Positions 8,401 through 16,663 of a DNA stretch of 64,000 nucleotides are shown in pieces. The stretch lies in assembly GCF_006965485.1 (NCBI RefSeq), contig NZ_CP041360.1, forward strand, positions 3,596,001 through 3,660,000. The letters are read 5' to 3'. The translations under genes and the position numbers were made by a program. The stretch comes from Spirosoma sp. KCTC 42546. GTDB taxonomy: Bacteria; Bacteroidota; Bacteroidia; Cytophagales; Spirosomataceae. Position 1 is the first letter of the stretch. The number at the start of each line of letters is the position of its first letter. Below the pieces are notes generated by a model. The model did not search any database, was not told the DNA's origin, and worked only from the letters and a program-made list of their open reading frames with translations.

Positions 8401-9495
8401 TTACTCTACACTCACAACAATTGACTTTTCATTCAGCCCGCCTTTCACCTCGACCAGGTCGAAGTTTTCGGCACCTTTCTGGAATTTGATTTTCTGTTTT
8501 TTACCATCCTGTTCCACCCATACGCTATCGGTACCGATGACGTAGGATTTGGGGATGGTGAGCACGTGTTTGTTCTGGCTGATAATGATGTTGGCTTCCA
8601 CGGTCAGGCCATAGTACGAGGCAGGGCGTTCGCCCACAAATTCAGCATCTACCCGAAACGATTGATCCGTTCGGTTCAGCTTCGGGTAAATTTTACTGAC
8701 GCGGGCTTTGAACACCTTGTCGGGATACACGTCGGCTTTCAGAACAACTTCCTGCCCAATACGCATCCGCCCGAAATCGCTTTCATCGACAGCTAATTGC
8801 GCATAGAGTTGACTGCCACTGCCCACCAGCGCTAGTTGCTCACCTACTTTGATCACCTCGCCGGGATCTTTATATACCTCATAGACTTTGCCATCCACAA
8901 AACTCCGGATTCGGGTGTTACGACCGGCTACCTCCGAGCTAACCAGTTGACTCCGGTTGTTGGCAACATCGAGCTGAATTTGGTTGCGGTTGCGTTGCAG
9001 CGTGTTCAACTGAGCACGGAAGTTATTACGCGACAGGGTATAGTTCAGCTCAGCCCGTTCCAGTTCGGCCCGCGAGGTGGCATTTTGTCCGTAGAGTTCA
9101 CGGAATCGATTGTAATTGATCGAATCATTACTGAGTCGGGTACGGGCGTTCCGTACCTGCGCTTCGAGTTCGGCCAGTACGGGCGAGTTGGCACCCAGAT
9201 TGGCTCGCGCCTGCCGGTAGGCGTTAGCGGCAGCTTGTTGGCGAGCATCTTCCGTGGCGCTTTCCAGCACAAACAGCAATTGATTGCGGTGGATGGAGTC
9301 GCCTTCGTTCACCAAACGCTGCTGCAGCACGCCAGTAGCATCGGCCGTAACGGTATATTCATTGCGGGGATATACGTTGCCCGAGGCATAAACGGCTTCG
9401 GTCAACTCCTTGTACGCCGGTGTGGTGCCATCATTACCGCGTTGGCAGGCCGTAAAAAGGAGTAAACCCAAAATAATGGAACAAGTAGATTTCAT
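8401..9495 (-). CDS. Periplasmic membrane fusion lipoprotein (HlyD/MacA class)
   Basis: The 364-residue adaptor starts with a lipoprotein signal (lipobox LLFTAC, Cys at residue 17). It has a split lipoyl/biotinyl-like domain, a long alpha-helical hairpin rich in Arg, Asn and Gln (about residues 85-200), and beta-barrel and membrane-proximal domains at the C-terminus. It bridges the inner-membrane permease and the TolC-like channel. The start at 9495 (MKSTCSIILG) is preferred over an in-frame ATG at 9612 because the added stretch would be translated palindrome sequence. It lies between the TolC and permease genes on the same strand. Confidence 0.92.
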   Translation of the reverse strand: MKSTCSIILGLLLFTACQRGNDGTTPAYKELTEAVYASGNVYPRNEYTVTADATGVLQQRLVNEGDSIHRNQLLFVLESATEDARQQAAANAYRQARANLGANSPVLAELEAQVRNARTRLSNDSINYNRFRELYGQNATSRAELERAELNYTLSRNNFRAQLNTLQRNRNQIQLDVANNRSQLVSSEVAGRNTRIRSFVDGKVYEVYKDPGEVIKVGEQLALVGSGSQLYAQLAVDESDFGRMRIGQEVVLKADVYPDKVFKARVSKIYPKLNRTDQSFRVDAEFVGERPASYYGLTVEANIIISQNKHVLTIPKSYVIGTDSVWVEQDGKKQKIKFQKGAENFDLVEVKGGLNEKSIVVSVE

Positions 9496-9520
9496 AGGGT
9501 TGCCTGTAGGTTGGGTATTC

Positions 9521-9613
9521 GGTTTGAAGTCTGAGGTTGGAAGTCTGAAGTTGACTGGCACCAGCCCATTCCCGCGCCAGCCAACCTCGAACTTCCAACC
9601 TCGAACTTCCAAC
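9521..9613. repeat. Quasi-palindrome with GAAGT-CTGA-GGTTG word repeats
   Basis: The left arm carries two near-copies of GAAGTCTGAGGTTG and then CTGGCAC. The right arm inverts these as GCGCCAGCCAACCTCGAACTTCC and a further copy. Mismatches fall at the same place in each unit (CTGA on the left, TCGA on the inverted right arm). It fills most of the gap between the TolC stop codon and the fusion-protein start codon. GGTATTCGGTTT at 9514 links it to three other elements. Confidence 0.8.
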
Positions 9614-9618
9614 TTTTT

Positions 9619-10935
9619 TCATTGCCCGTTTCGGATTTGTAAGATCGTTTGATTGATAAACACATTCGACAGGTTGTTGAGGAACCGATTTTGGGCCGTC
9701 AGCACTTCGTTGAATACGTTCAGGTACTGGTCATACGCAAACAGACCCGACCGATATTTGATGAGAGCAATCTGCACATTCTGACTGCTGAGTTCGTAAT
9801 TCTGCCGGTTCAGATCCAGCGACCGTATGGCCTGATTGTAGGTATTTCGAACGTCTTCGGTGTCGGTACTCTGTTTGTTGCGTTCGTAAGCCAGTTCCGA
9901 CTCCGCCACTTTCAACTGAAGCCGGGCACGGGTCAGGTTGCTGGTTCGCAATCCACCGGAGTAAATCGGCCAGTTGAATTGTAGACCCGCCACCCCGATC
10001 TGAAACCAGGGCTCATTTGTATTCAGGAAGTTGATCTGACTGCGCTGGGCCTGCTCCGTAAATCGACCATAGGCCGAGAGGGTTGGCCAGCGCATGAGCC
10101 GTTCCCGCTCTAGTTGCAGCCTGGCCAACTCAATCCGCGACTGCCGGAGCGTTAGTTGGGGGCGTTCCAGATTGTAGGTTGCCGTGGCCGAAACAGGCTG
10201 GCCAGCGGGTCGGGTTGCCAACTCCTCGGAGAGCACCAGACTATCGGAAAGGGTTAAGCCAAACATCAGTTTCAACTGGTTCAGGTTGCGGATGTAGGCC
10301 AGTTCATTCTGGTAGAGAACATCCGCTGTAGTGAGTTGGATGGCCCGAATCCGATTGTATTCCAGAGGTTCGATCAGCCCTTTATCGAGCCGTTGTTGCG
10401 CGATCTGGGTGAGTGTATCGGCAGATGCTAAATTGCGTCGGGTAATCGCAATGGCCGATCGGGTTAGCAGGGCCGCATGATAAACACGGGCGGTTTGGGT
10501 TGAAATCTCATCCTGCAACACCAGATTCTGATTATCGGTAATGCGTAAGTTCTGGTCCACAATCCCTAAGTCGGCACGGGCGGGTCGATTGATAACAGGA
10601 ACGGTTACTTCGGCACCCGCTGCCAGCACGTAGGGAAGGCCAAACTGAATGGAACGGTATTCGCCGGGTGCTCCCCCAAAAAGTGCAGTCGGGATCAACT
10701 GCACGGGAAGCGAATAGTTGTAATCGAAATTGGTGAAGAAGCGAGCCTGGGGCAGTAAAACCGACCGGGTAGCCGTTTGCTGCTGGGCTTGCACCTGCCG
10801 ATTCTGGCGGGCATTGACCAGATCCGGGTTGTGGCTTCGGGCCAGCGTTAGCGCTTCCTGCACCGTCGATACGACCGTTTGACCCTCAACTGGAATGGAG
10901 TAGGCTACTAAGAAAATAAGAACAAACCGATTCAT
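9619..10935 (-). CDS. TolC-family outer membrane efflux protein
   Basis: The 438-residue protein has a signal peptide (MNRFVLIFLVAYSIPVEGQ) and two repeated OEP halves rich in long helices with Arg, Asn and Gln. This is typical of TolC channels that form a trimeric outer-membrane and periplasmic tunnel. It is the first gene of the six-gene minus-strand operon ending with the LytTR regulator. The promoter should lie in the 240-base gap up to the divergent isomerase gene at 11176; I saw no convincing -7 box there. Confidence 0.93.
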   Translation of the reverse strand: MNRFVLIFLVAYSIPVEGQTVVSTVQEALTLARSHNPDLVNARQNRQVQAQQQTATRSVLLPQARFFTNFDYNYSLPVQLIPTALFGGAPGEYRSIQFGLPYVLAAGAEVTVPVINRPARADLGIVDQNLRITDNQNLVLQDEISTQTARVYHAALLTRSAIAITRRNLASADTLTQIAQQRLDKGLIEPLEYNRIRAIQLTTADVLYQNELAYIRNLNQLKLMFGLTLSDSLVLSEELATRPAGQPVSATATYNLERPQLTLRQSRIELARLQLERERLMRWPTLSAYGRFTEQAQRSQINFLNTNEPWFQIGVAGLQFNWPIYSGGLRTSNLTRARLQLKVAESELAYERNKQSTDTEDVRNTYNQAIRSLDLNRQNYELSSQNVQIALIKYRSGLFAYDQYLNVFNEVLTAQNRFLNNLSNVFINQTILQIRNGQ

Positions 10936-11175
10936 GAGTAAGGCGAATGGATGCTCAAAGGAACAGATTTTATGAAAAGCGGGCTGGGCTGTTTGTATGA
11001 ACCTGATAAAAATCAGGTTTAACCTGCTGATTTTTCGCGCGAAGAAGCCTCTTTACTACCCTTGACCTGATTATTATCTTATTCGATGTGAGGTAACATA
11101 GGGGCTTTTTTGTCAGTAGAAAAGGCATTAACTCGTTTTTAAGATAGAGATTAACCAAGTTTACTCGTCATTAAC

Positions 11176-12039
11176 ATGACCTCACGTCGATCGTTTTTGA
11201 AAAATGCAGGCGGCTCCATGGCCCTTGCCAGTATAAGTCCGGTAATGGCAACGGCCAATGCCGCGGAAGCTCAGGTTGCTGCCAGCGATGATCTATTCAA
11301 ATTAGGTATGGCTGGTTTCAGTTTTGTTAATTTCAAGCTGGACGAGTCGCTGGCGATGATGCGCAAAACGGATGTACACTATTTGTGTATCAAGGATTTT
11401 CATCTTCCCTACGCCAGCACCGCCGATGAAATTGCCGCTTTTCATGAAAAGCTGAAGCAATCGGGCGTAACGGGCTATGCGGTGGGGCCTATCTACATGA
11501 AAACCAAGCAGGAAATCGATAATGGATTCGACTATGCCAAGCGTGTGGGCGTAAACATGATCATTGGCATTCCGAACCCCGAAGATCTGCCGTATATCGA
11601 TAAAAAAGTGAAGGAGTTTAATTTTCGCTATGCGATCCATAACCACGGCCCCGATATTCAATTGTTCCCAAATGCCAAATCGGTCTATGATGCGGTGAAA
11701 GATCTGGACCCACGCATGGGACTTTGTTTCGATATGGGCCACGATAAACGCTATGGCGATGACCCGATTGCCGATCTGGAGAAATATGCTAAACGCATTT
11801 TCGATATTCACCTGAAAAACGTTACAGCGGCCTCGAAAGCCGGTTCTACCTGCGAGCTGGGGCGTGGTGTGATTGACATACCGGCGTTCGTGAGTATGCT
11901 GCGTAAAGTGAAATACGATGGCTGTTGCAGCCTGGAATATGAAAAAGACATGAAAGACCCGCTCGCTGGCATCGCCGAATCCGTCGGGTACTTCAAAGGC
12001 GTTTGCGATGCAACGAAATCAGGAAAACGGAAAGCGTAA
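11176..12039 (+). CDS. Tat-exported TIM-barrel sugar isomerase/epimerase family protein
   Basis: The 287-residue protein begins with a twin-arginine signal (TSRRSFLKNAGG). It continues as an AP-endonuclease-2/xylose isomerase-like TIM barrel. Likely metal-site segments are AIHNHGPD (about residue 155), CFDMGHD (about 178), DIHLKNV (about 213) and the late SLEYEKD. The family includes sugar isomerases, epimerases and, in Bacteroidota, enzymes acting on 3-keto sugars; the exact substrate is not readable. The Gfo/Idh/MocA oxidoreductase gene follows 180 bases downstream, a common pairing in sugar catabolism. Confidence 0.88.
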   Translation: MTSRRSFLKNAGGSMALASISPVMATANAAEAQVAASDDLFKLGMAGFSFVNFKLDESLAMMRKTDVHYLCIKDFHLPYASTADEIAAFHEKLKQSGVTGYAVGPIYMKTKQEIDNGFDYAKRVGVNMIIGIPNPEDLPYIDKKVKEFNFRYAIHNHGPDIQLFPNAKSVYDAVKDLDPRMGLCFDMGHDKRYGDDPIADLEKYAKRIFDIHLKNVTAASKAGSTCELGRGVIDIPAFVSMLRKVKYDGCCSLEYEKDMKDPLAGIAESVGYFKGVCDATKSGKRKA

Positions 12040-12057
12040 AATAAGTTTGAGGTTGAT

Positions 12058-12166
12058 TGTGGTGGAAGATTCTTAAATCTTCCACGATAGGTTTCTCAAA
12101 ACCTATCGGTACAAACAGTAGGTTTTGAGAAACCTATCGTGTCGGTTATAAGTAACCGACACCACA
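12058..12166. repeat. Compound palindrome of nested hairpins
   Basis: Four small hairpins lie side by side: GGAAGATTCTTAAATCTTCC, GATAGGTTTCTCAAAACCTATC, GTAGGTTTTGAGAAACCTATC and GTCGGTTATAAGTAACCGAC. The second and third are also inverted copies of each other, and the whole block is closed by TGTGGTG and CACCACA. It lies between the isomerase and the oxidoreductase genes. The loop TTTCTCAAAA recurs at 13590. Confidence 0.85.
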
Positions 12167-12219
12167 GCAATGAATCTCGCGCTACAAACCTTAAACCAAA
12201 AACAGACAACCTGCAATCA

Positions 12220-13563
12220 ATGGAAAATTCACGAAGAGAGTTTATTAAAACAGCCGCCCTGGGTACCGCGGGCGTTACCATTGGCGGATTGGCCAATGGG
12301 ATGTCGGCCAAGAGTTACGCCAAAATAATTGGGGCCAATGAACGACTAAACGTCGCTATTGCCGGGCTTGGTCGGCGGTTAGAAGCGTATTACGACCCGA
12401 TTTCGAGAAAGGACAGCAACGTTGAGTTGGTCTATATGTGCGATGTAATGAAAAAGCAGCGGGAAGCCGCGGTTCAAAAGTTTTCGAAGTACATCACCTA
12501 CACGCCGAAGCTGGAAAACGACATTCGGAAAGTCATTGCCGATAAGAATGTCGATGTGCTGATCAATGCCACTCCCGATCACTGGCACGCACCCGGTACC
12601 TGGCTGGCTGTGCAGGGTGGCAAGCACGTGTACGTTGAAAAACCCTGTAGCCATAATCCCCGCGAAGGCGAAATTCTGGTTGAAATCCAAAAAAAATCGG
12701 GTAAGATAATCCAGATGGGTAACCAGCAACGTTCGGCACCGGAGTCAATCGACATCATCGGGCAGATTCACAACGGCGTAATTGGTCATGCCTACAAAGC
12801 CGTTGCCTTTTATGCCAATGCCCGTGGAGAAGTGCCTGTTGCGAAGAAAGCACCCGTCCCCGACGGACTGGATTGGGAGTTATTTCAGGGCCCCGCCCCG
12901 CGCACGGCTTATACCGACAATACCTGGGATTATAACTGGCACTGGTACAACTGGAATTATGGAACTGCCGAAGCGGGGAACAATGCTACCCACGAACTGG
13001 ATGTTGCCCGGTGGGCACTTCAGGTTGAATTTCCGGAGTATGTGACCGTAGAAGCCGCCAAACGCCATTTTCCGGAAGATGGCTGGAATGTGTATGACAC
13101 CATGGATGCAACCTACCGCTTTCCGGGCGACAAGATCATCAAATGGGATGGCAAAAGCCGGAACGGTCATAAAACCTATGGCAGCGATCGTGGAACCATC
13201 ATTTACGGTACCAATGGATCGGTTTATGTCGACCGAAACGGGTACACATTGTTCAGCCGGGATGGAAAAGTTATTAAAGACAGTAAGTCGAAAACCTCGG
13301 AAGCGGGAACGGCTTTAGGCGGTGGAGGAGATATGACCACCCGCCACATGATGAACTTCTTCGAAGCGATTCGCGGGAAAGCCAAACAGAATTCAACCAT
13401 AGAGCAGGGAGCCCGAAGCACCCTATTGTGCCACCTGGCGAACATCGCCTATCGGACCAATAAATCGTTTGCGGTCGACTCAAAAAACGGACATATCAAG
13501 GATGCCGAAGCGATGAAGTTCTGGAGCCGACAGTATGAAAAGGGCTGGGAACCAAGTGTGTAG
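12220..13563 (+). CDS. Gfo/Idh/MocA family oxidoreductase, Tat-exported
   Basis: The 447-residue protein starts at 12220 (MENSRREFIKTAALGTAGVT), giving a clean twin-arginine signal; an in-frame ATG at 12139 would lie in palindrome sequence. The Rossmann domain has AIAGLGRR, and the family marker EKP appears in VYVEKPCSHNP. The C-terminal substrate domain contains HELDVARWAL. These enzymes oxidise or reduce sugars and derivatives with tightly bound NAD(P). Exported Bacteroidota members with Tat signals are common but mostly uncharacterised. With the preceding isomerase-like gene it suggests a periplasmic sugar step. Confidence 0.9.
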   Translation: MENSRREFIKTAALGTAGVTIGGLANGMSAKSYAKIIGANERLNVAIAGLGRRLEAYYDPISRKDSNVELVYMCDVMKKQREAAVQKFSKYITYTPKLENDIRKVIADKNVDVLINATPDHWHAPGTWLAVQGGKHVYVEKPCSHNPREGEILVEIQKKSGKIIQMGNQQRSAPESIDIIGQIHNGVIGHAYKAVAFYANARGEVPVAKKAPVPDGLDWELFQGPAPRTAYTDNTWDYNWHWYNWNYGTAEAGNNATHELDVARWALQVEFPEYVTVEAAKRHFPEDGWNVYDTMDATYRFPGDKIIKWDGKSRNGHKTYGSDRGTIIYGTNGSVYVDRNGYTLFSRDGKVIKDSKSKTSEAGTALGGGGDMTTRHMMNFFEAIRGKAKQNSTIEQGARSTLLCHLANIAYRTNKSFAVDSKNGHIKDAEAMKFWSRQYEKGWEPSV

Positions 13564-13574
13564 AGAATAAAAGT

Positions 13575-13614
13575 GAGCAGTGGTGCCAGTTTCTCAAAAC
13601 TGGCACCACTGCTC
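13575..13614 (+). terminator. Perfect hairpin after the Gfo/Idh gene
   Basis: The arms GAGCAGTGGTGCCAGTTT and AAACTGGCACCACTGCTC (18 bases) flank a CTCA loop. It lies 11 bases past the stop codon. There is no T-run, so termination strength is uncertain. Confidence 0.6.
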
Positions 13615-13641
13615 AGAAATAGTGCAATGACCATATAACAA

Positions 13642-13665
13642 AGCCGGAGCTGGTGGGCTCCGGCT
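13642..13665 (+). terminator. GC-rich hairpin similar to the CsbD terminator
   Basis: AGCCGGAGC pairs perfectly with GCTCCGGCT around a TGGTGG loop. The stem nearly matches the one at 13813-13847, but there are no T-runs. Confidence 0.45.
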
Positions 13666-13812
13666 ATATATTTCTCCAGATAATGATCAATGTTAATGGT
13701 TTGAAAGAAAATCTCCGCTCGTCCCTGATCTGTATAAATGGCCTTATTTTTTGGATGATGATTCATGCATCCGCAAAGTACGGTAATTAACTAAAATTAT
13801 AAAATAAGGCAC

Positions 13813-13847
13813 AAAAAAGCCGAAGCTTGTGGGCTCCGGCTTTTTTT
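13813..13847 (-). terminator. Rho-independent terminator downstream of the CsbD gene
   Basis: AAAAAAGCCGAAGC pairs with GGCTCCGGCTTTTTTT with a small mismatch. A-run and T-run on opposite sides make it usable in both directions. Confidence 0.75.
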
Positions 13848-13864
13848 ATGAATTGCCAATCGGA

Positions 13865-14050
13865 TTATAAATCGGCGATTGCTTTATTAATTTCGTCTTT
13901 TGTTTTTCCAGTTTTCTGCTGGATTTTACCCCACATTTCATCTTCCTGACCTTCCTGATAGGTTAGGTCGTCGTCGGTTAGGTCGCCGTAGGCTTGTTTG
14001 ATTTTGCCTTTTAATTCGTTCCAGCCACCTTTAAGGGTTGTCTCGTTCAT
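13865..14050 (-). CDS. CsbD family stress-response protein
   Basis: The 61-residue protein matches the CsbD family over its whole length, with the signature [19 protein letters not shown] near the N-terminus and [14 protein letters not shown] near the C-terminus. It is small, charged and has no signal peptide, so it should be cytoplasmic. Family members are abundant under general stress, but their molecular role is not established. It stands alone between convergent terminators and the monooxygenase gene. Confidence 0.93.
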   Translation of the reverse strand: MNETTLKGGWNELKGKIKQAYGDLTDDDLTYQEGQEDEMWGKIQQKTGKTKDEINKAIADL

Positions 14051-14109
14051 GATCGTAGTGTTTATAACGTTGACTAATTGCAGTAATCATTGTGATTACA
14101 CTAATAGAA

Positions 14110-15249
14110 CTATGCCGGGATCGAATTGTTTTCGGCAATGTGTGCCACAATACGCGCCGAGTCTTTATTGAGGAGATTGAGGACGCCAGTTACGGGGACG
14201 GAAAAGCCGAGGAAATACAGCCCACGCAAGTCCGCATCATCGAACCAGAGTTTTTTCGGATAACCCCGTTCATTCAGAATTTGGTTGGATAAACCATTAC
14301 CCAGAAAAGAAGCCAGTCCTGTTCGGTAGCCCGTTGCCAGAACAATGGCATCGAATGGTAATTCCCGACCATCCGTAAAGGTTACGGTTTTGGCATTGAT
14401 ACGGTCAATACTGGGAACCACTGTAATGGTACCTGCCTTAATCTGGTCGATGGTGCCAATGTCAATAACGGGTGTTTTCCCTCGTCGGTTGTCATAGGTT
14501 GGCGGATGCTTCGGCTTGCCGAGCCCATAGGCGGATACATCGCCCACGCTGATTAGCTGGGTTAACTTGGCTAGTCGATCACAGAGCCAGTTGGGGAGTT
14601 TGCTTAATACAATAGCTATGGGCTGAGCAGGTCGACCGAGCACTTCGCGCCGAATAATATTGATCGGGCTCCGCACCGAAATAAAGGGCTTTGCGCCATT
14701 CTCCAGTAAATCCAGTGCAAGTTCCGCTCCTGTGTTGCCCATCCCGACGACCAGTACGTTCTCGTTTCGAAACGGTGCTCCATTGCGGTATTCGTGACTG
14801 TGCCAGATGACCCCTCTGAAGTTTCGCTGACCAGGCAATTCAGGCATATTTGGAACGCGATTATAGCCCGTTGCCACAATGACCCGCTCTACCATAAACA
14901 AATCGGTTTCGGTCTGAACCTGCCAGCGACCATCCTGGCTACGGTGAATAGAAATCACCTTCTGATTAAACTGGGGCTTTATGTTGAACTGCTCGGCGTA
15001 GCGTTCCAGATACTCAACAAATTTCAGGCGGGGCACATAAGTCGGATAATCGGCCGGAAAGGGAAGGTGCGGGAGAGCCGAATACTCTTTAACCGTGTGT
15101 AGGTGCAACCGATCATAGTGATTCCGCCAACTGAATCCCAGGTAGTCGCTGGCTTCCAGAACCGTAAACGGCAGACCCAGCTTGGCTAATCTGCCTGCCA
15201 TCGCCAACCCCGCCGGACCAGCACCGATGATGAGGGTAGGAATTGTCAT
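14110..15249 (-). CDS. FAD-dependent flavin monooxygenase-like oxidoreductase
   Basis: From the start at 15249 (MTIPTLIIGAGPAGLAMAGR) the protein has 379 residues. The FAD dinucleotide fold GAGPAG is at the very N-terminus. A second, NAD(P)H-type fold appears as GMGNTGAEL, and VATGYNR and LATGYRT are typical of the flavin-monooxygenase/YUCCA/CzcO-like group. An in-frame ATG at 15267 would add six residues and put the start inside the upstream palindrome, so the later start is preferred. The substrate is not predictable; N- or S-oxidation of a small molecule is the family norm. Confidence 0.88.
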   Translation of the reverse strand: MTIPTLIIGAGPAGLAMAGRLAKLGLPFTVLEASDYLGFSWRNHYDRLHLHTVKEYSALPHLPFPADYPTYVPRLKFVEYLERYAEQFNIKPQFNQKVISIHRSQDGRWQVQTETDLFMVERVIVATGYNRVPNMPELPGQRNFRGVIWHSHEYRNGAPFRNENVLVVGMGNTGAELALDLLENGAKPFISVRSPINIIRREVLGRPAQPIAIVLSKLPNWLCDRLAKLTQLISVGDVSAYGLGKPKHPPTYDNRRGKTPVIDIGTIDQIKAGTITVVPSIDRINAKTVTFTDGRELPFDAIVLATGYRTGLASFLGNGLSNQILNERGYPKKLWFDDADLRGLYFLGFSVPVTGVLNLLNKDSARIVAHIAENNSIPA

Positions 15250-15261
15250 CTGCTTTGCGTC

Positions 15262-15356
15262 ATTCATGGTCAGGAATAGTCAAACATTGTCAAGAATCGC
15301 AAGTAGTGAATATAAAAACAATTCCTGACTATGAATGACTATTCCTGACCATGAAT
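15262..15356. repeat. Palindrome between monooxygenase and DUF2147 genes
   Basis: The perfect 21-base arms ATTCATGGTCAGGAATAGTC-A and its inverse lie at 15262-15282 and 15336-15356. The interior carries degenerate copies of the same words (ATTGTCAAGAAT, ATTCCTGACTATGAA). It nearly fills the gap between the two minus-strand genes. Confidence 0.85.
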
Positions 15357-15358
15357 GA

Positions 15359-15808
15359 CTATTTTATCCTCGTCCAGGTTTGGGTTTTACCCAGGAGAGA
15401 AATGCCTACGTATCCACGAACGAGGAGCGTATTTGGGTCTTTGAGTGTCATTTTACAATTATACTCCTTCCCATCTTCGGGGTTGTAAATCTTGCCATCA
15501 CTCCAGACCTCACCACCGTCGTATTTGAAATTATACATCAGGACCATGTTCATAAGCGGTCGTGATCGCTTTGATAGATCAGTATTTTTCTCATCGGTGC
15601 GGGGTTTTCCAGTGGCGGGGTCGGTGGGTTGGCCAAGCCAGACGAGCTTACCGAAATACGTACCGCCCTGTTTATAAATCTGGACGTGTCCTTTTTTTGT
15701 ACCATTTAGCCAGGTGCCAACAACAGCATCAGAATCGTCGGTAGGGGCAAAGGCCGTTAGACCGATAAACAGTGCGATAATGGGCAATAGATAATGCATA
15801 CCTTTCAT
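15359..15808 (-). CDS. DUF2147 family exported protein
   Basis: The 149-residue protein has a signal peptide (LLPIIALFIGLTAFAP). It matches the DUF2147 pattern: VVGTWLN near the mature N-terminus, GTYFGKLVWL, DPATGKPRTD and a beta-rich end with VRGYVGISLLGKTQTW. The family is a small periplasmic or surface beta-barrel fold of unknown function. It precedes the monooxygenase gene on the same strand, separated by a palindrome, and the two may be co-transcribed. Confidence 0.88.
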   Translation of the reverse strand: MKGMHYLLPIIALFIGLTAFAPTDDSDAVVGTWLNGTKKGHVQIYKQGGTYFGKLVWLGQPTDPATGKPRTDEKNTDLSKRSRPLMNMVLMYNFKYDGGEVWSDGKIYNPEDGKEYNCKMTLKDPNTLLVRGYVGISLLGKTQTWTRIK

Positions 15809-15872
15809 ATGTGCTTAGGAATTGAAATAAAACGGCAAATTTGTTGAACTAACGTAAATATTGCACAAAATA

Positions 15873-16009
15873 GTCTGAACCGGGATTCATCTGATTGAAA
15901 TGATTCCTTTGATTTTAGCTATAATTGATTGTTAGAAATTCCATAGCCGAAGATAGGTGCCAATTATAATCAGAGGAATCAATTCAATCATACGAATCCT
16001 AGTTCAGAT
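15873..16009. repeat. Long GATT-rich imperfect palindrome just before a start codon
   Basis: The left arm GTCTGAACCGGGATTCATCT continues with TGATTGAAATGATTCCTTTG. The right arm is its degenerate inverse ending at 16009. The next gene starts at 16012, so the element covers the expected ribosome-binding region. It belongs with those at 916, 32293 and 34028. Confidence 0.82.
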
Positions 16010-16011
16010 TT

Positions 16012-16539
16012 ATGTTTAAACGTGACCCTACTCGTAATTACCCAACCGAAACCGAATCGAGGGTAATTATCCGCTTTCAGGACTGCGATCCATTGCAGCA
16101 CCTCAACAACGCCAAGTATTTCGATTACTATTTCAATGCCCGGGAAGACCAGGTTGCAAAACTGTATGACTTCAACCCCGGCCAATTGTTTAAGGAGTTA
16201 AAAACAAGCTGGGTCGTTTACCAGCATCAGATTGCCTATGTCCGGCCTGCGCAGGTAAGCGAGTGGGTACGCATTATGTCGCGACTGATCTATGTGAATG
16301 AAGACACCACCGTGACTGAATACATCATGACCGATGATGCGAAAACGCACCTTAAAAATGTACTCTGGGTAACCTCAAAGTACGTGAGCGTGCTCACTGG
16401 CAAACGTATTCCCCACGATGAGGCCGTGATGGGATTACTGGAAGCCATTCTGGTGCCAAACGTGGATTTCCTGAGCCTCAAATTCAACGATCGTATCCAC
16501 GAAATCAAACAGCAGGTAGTACAGACGCATGCTTTGTAA
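16012..16539 (+). CDS. Acyl-CoA thioesterase (4HBT hotdog fold)
   Basis: The 175-residue protein has the 4HBT active-site signature FQDCDPLQHLNNAKYFDYY near residue 25, followed by the hotdog beta-sheet. It has no signal peptide. Such enzymes hydrolyse acyl-CoA or acyl-ACP thioesters in the cytoplasm; the chain preference cannot be told. The translation start lies 2 bases past a long palindrome. The next plus-strand gene (symporter) starts after another palindrome, so co-transcription is possible. Confidence 0.9.
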   Translation: MFKRDPTRNYPTETESRVIIRFQDCDPLQHLNNAKYFDYYFNAREDQVAKLYDFNPGQLFKELKTSWVVYQHQIAYVRPAQVSEWVRIMSRLIYVNEDTTVTEYIMTDDAKTHLKNVLWVTSKYVSVLTGKRIPHDEAVMGLLEAILVPNVDFLSLKFNDRIHEIKQQVVQTHAL

Positions 16540-16542
16540 GGT

Positions 16543-16660
16543 AAAATGAATAATGGATAATGGACAATGGTTAATTAAAAATGTCCCAGCGGATCATTAG
16601 TACATAGTCCCCTACATCCAATTATTCATAGTGCATTCTCCATTATTCAATTCCCATTTT
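16543..16660. repeat. Imperfect palindrome of AATGAATAATGG words
   Basis: The left side AAAATGAATAATGGATAATG continues with GACAATGG. The right side is a loose inverse (for example TTCTCCATTATTCAATTCCC). It ends 3 bases before the symporter start codon and begins 3 bases after the thioesterase stop codon. Confidence 0.7.
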
Positions 16661-16663
16661 TAA

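Larger units (their letters stand above)
13564..13864. other. Convergent intergenic region with three hairpins
   Basis: This 301-base gap separates the Gfo/Idh gene (plus) from the CsbD gene (minus). It holds the hairpin at 13575-13614, a second at 13642-13665 (AGCCGGAGC/GCTCCGGCT) and a terminator at 13813-13847. Nothing coding is convincing. Confidence 0.7.

Noticed and set aside
10970..11158. 62-codon frame on the minus strand between TolC and isomerase genes
   Set aside because: No recognisable domain, odd composition, and it lies in the promoter region between divergent genes.
12058..12166. CRISPR-like array
   Set aside because: The repeats are inverted and unequal, with no spacers of constant length.
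13449..13766. 105-codon minus-strand frame across the Gfo/Idh gene end
   Set aside because: About 115 bases are antisense to a firm gene and the rest covers hairpins; no family resemblance.
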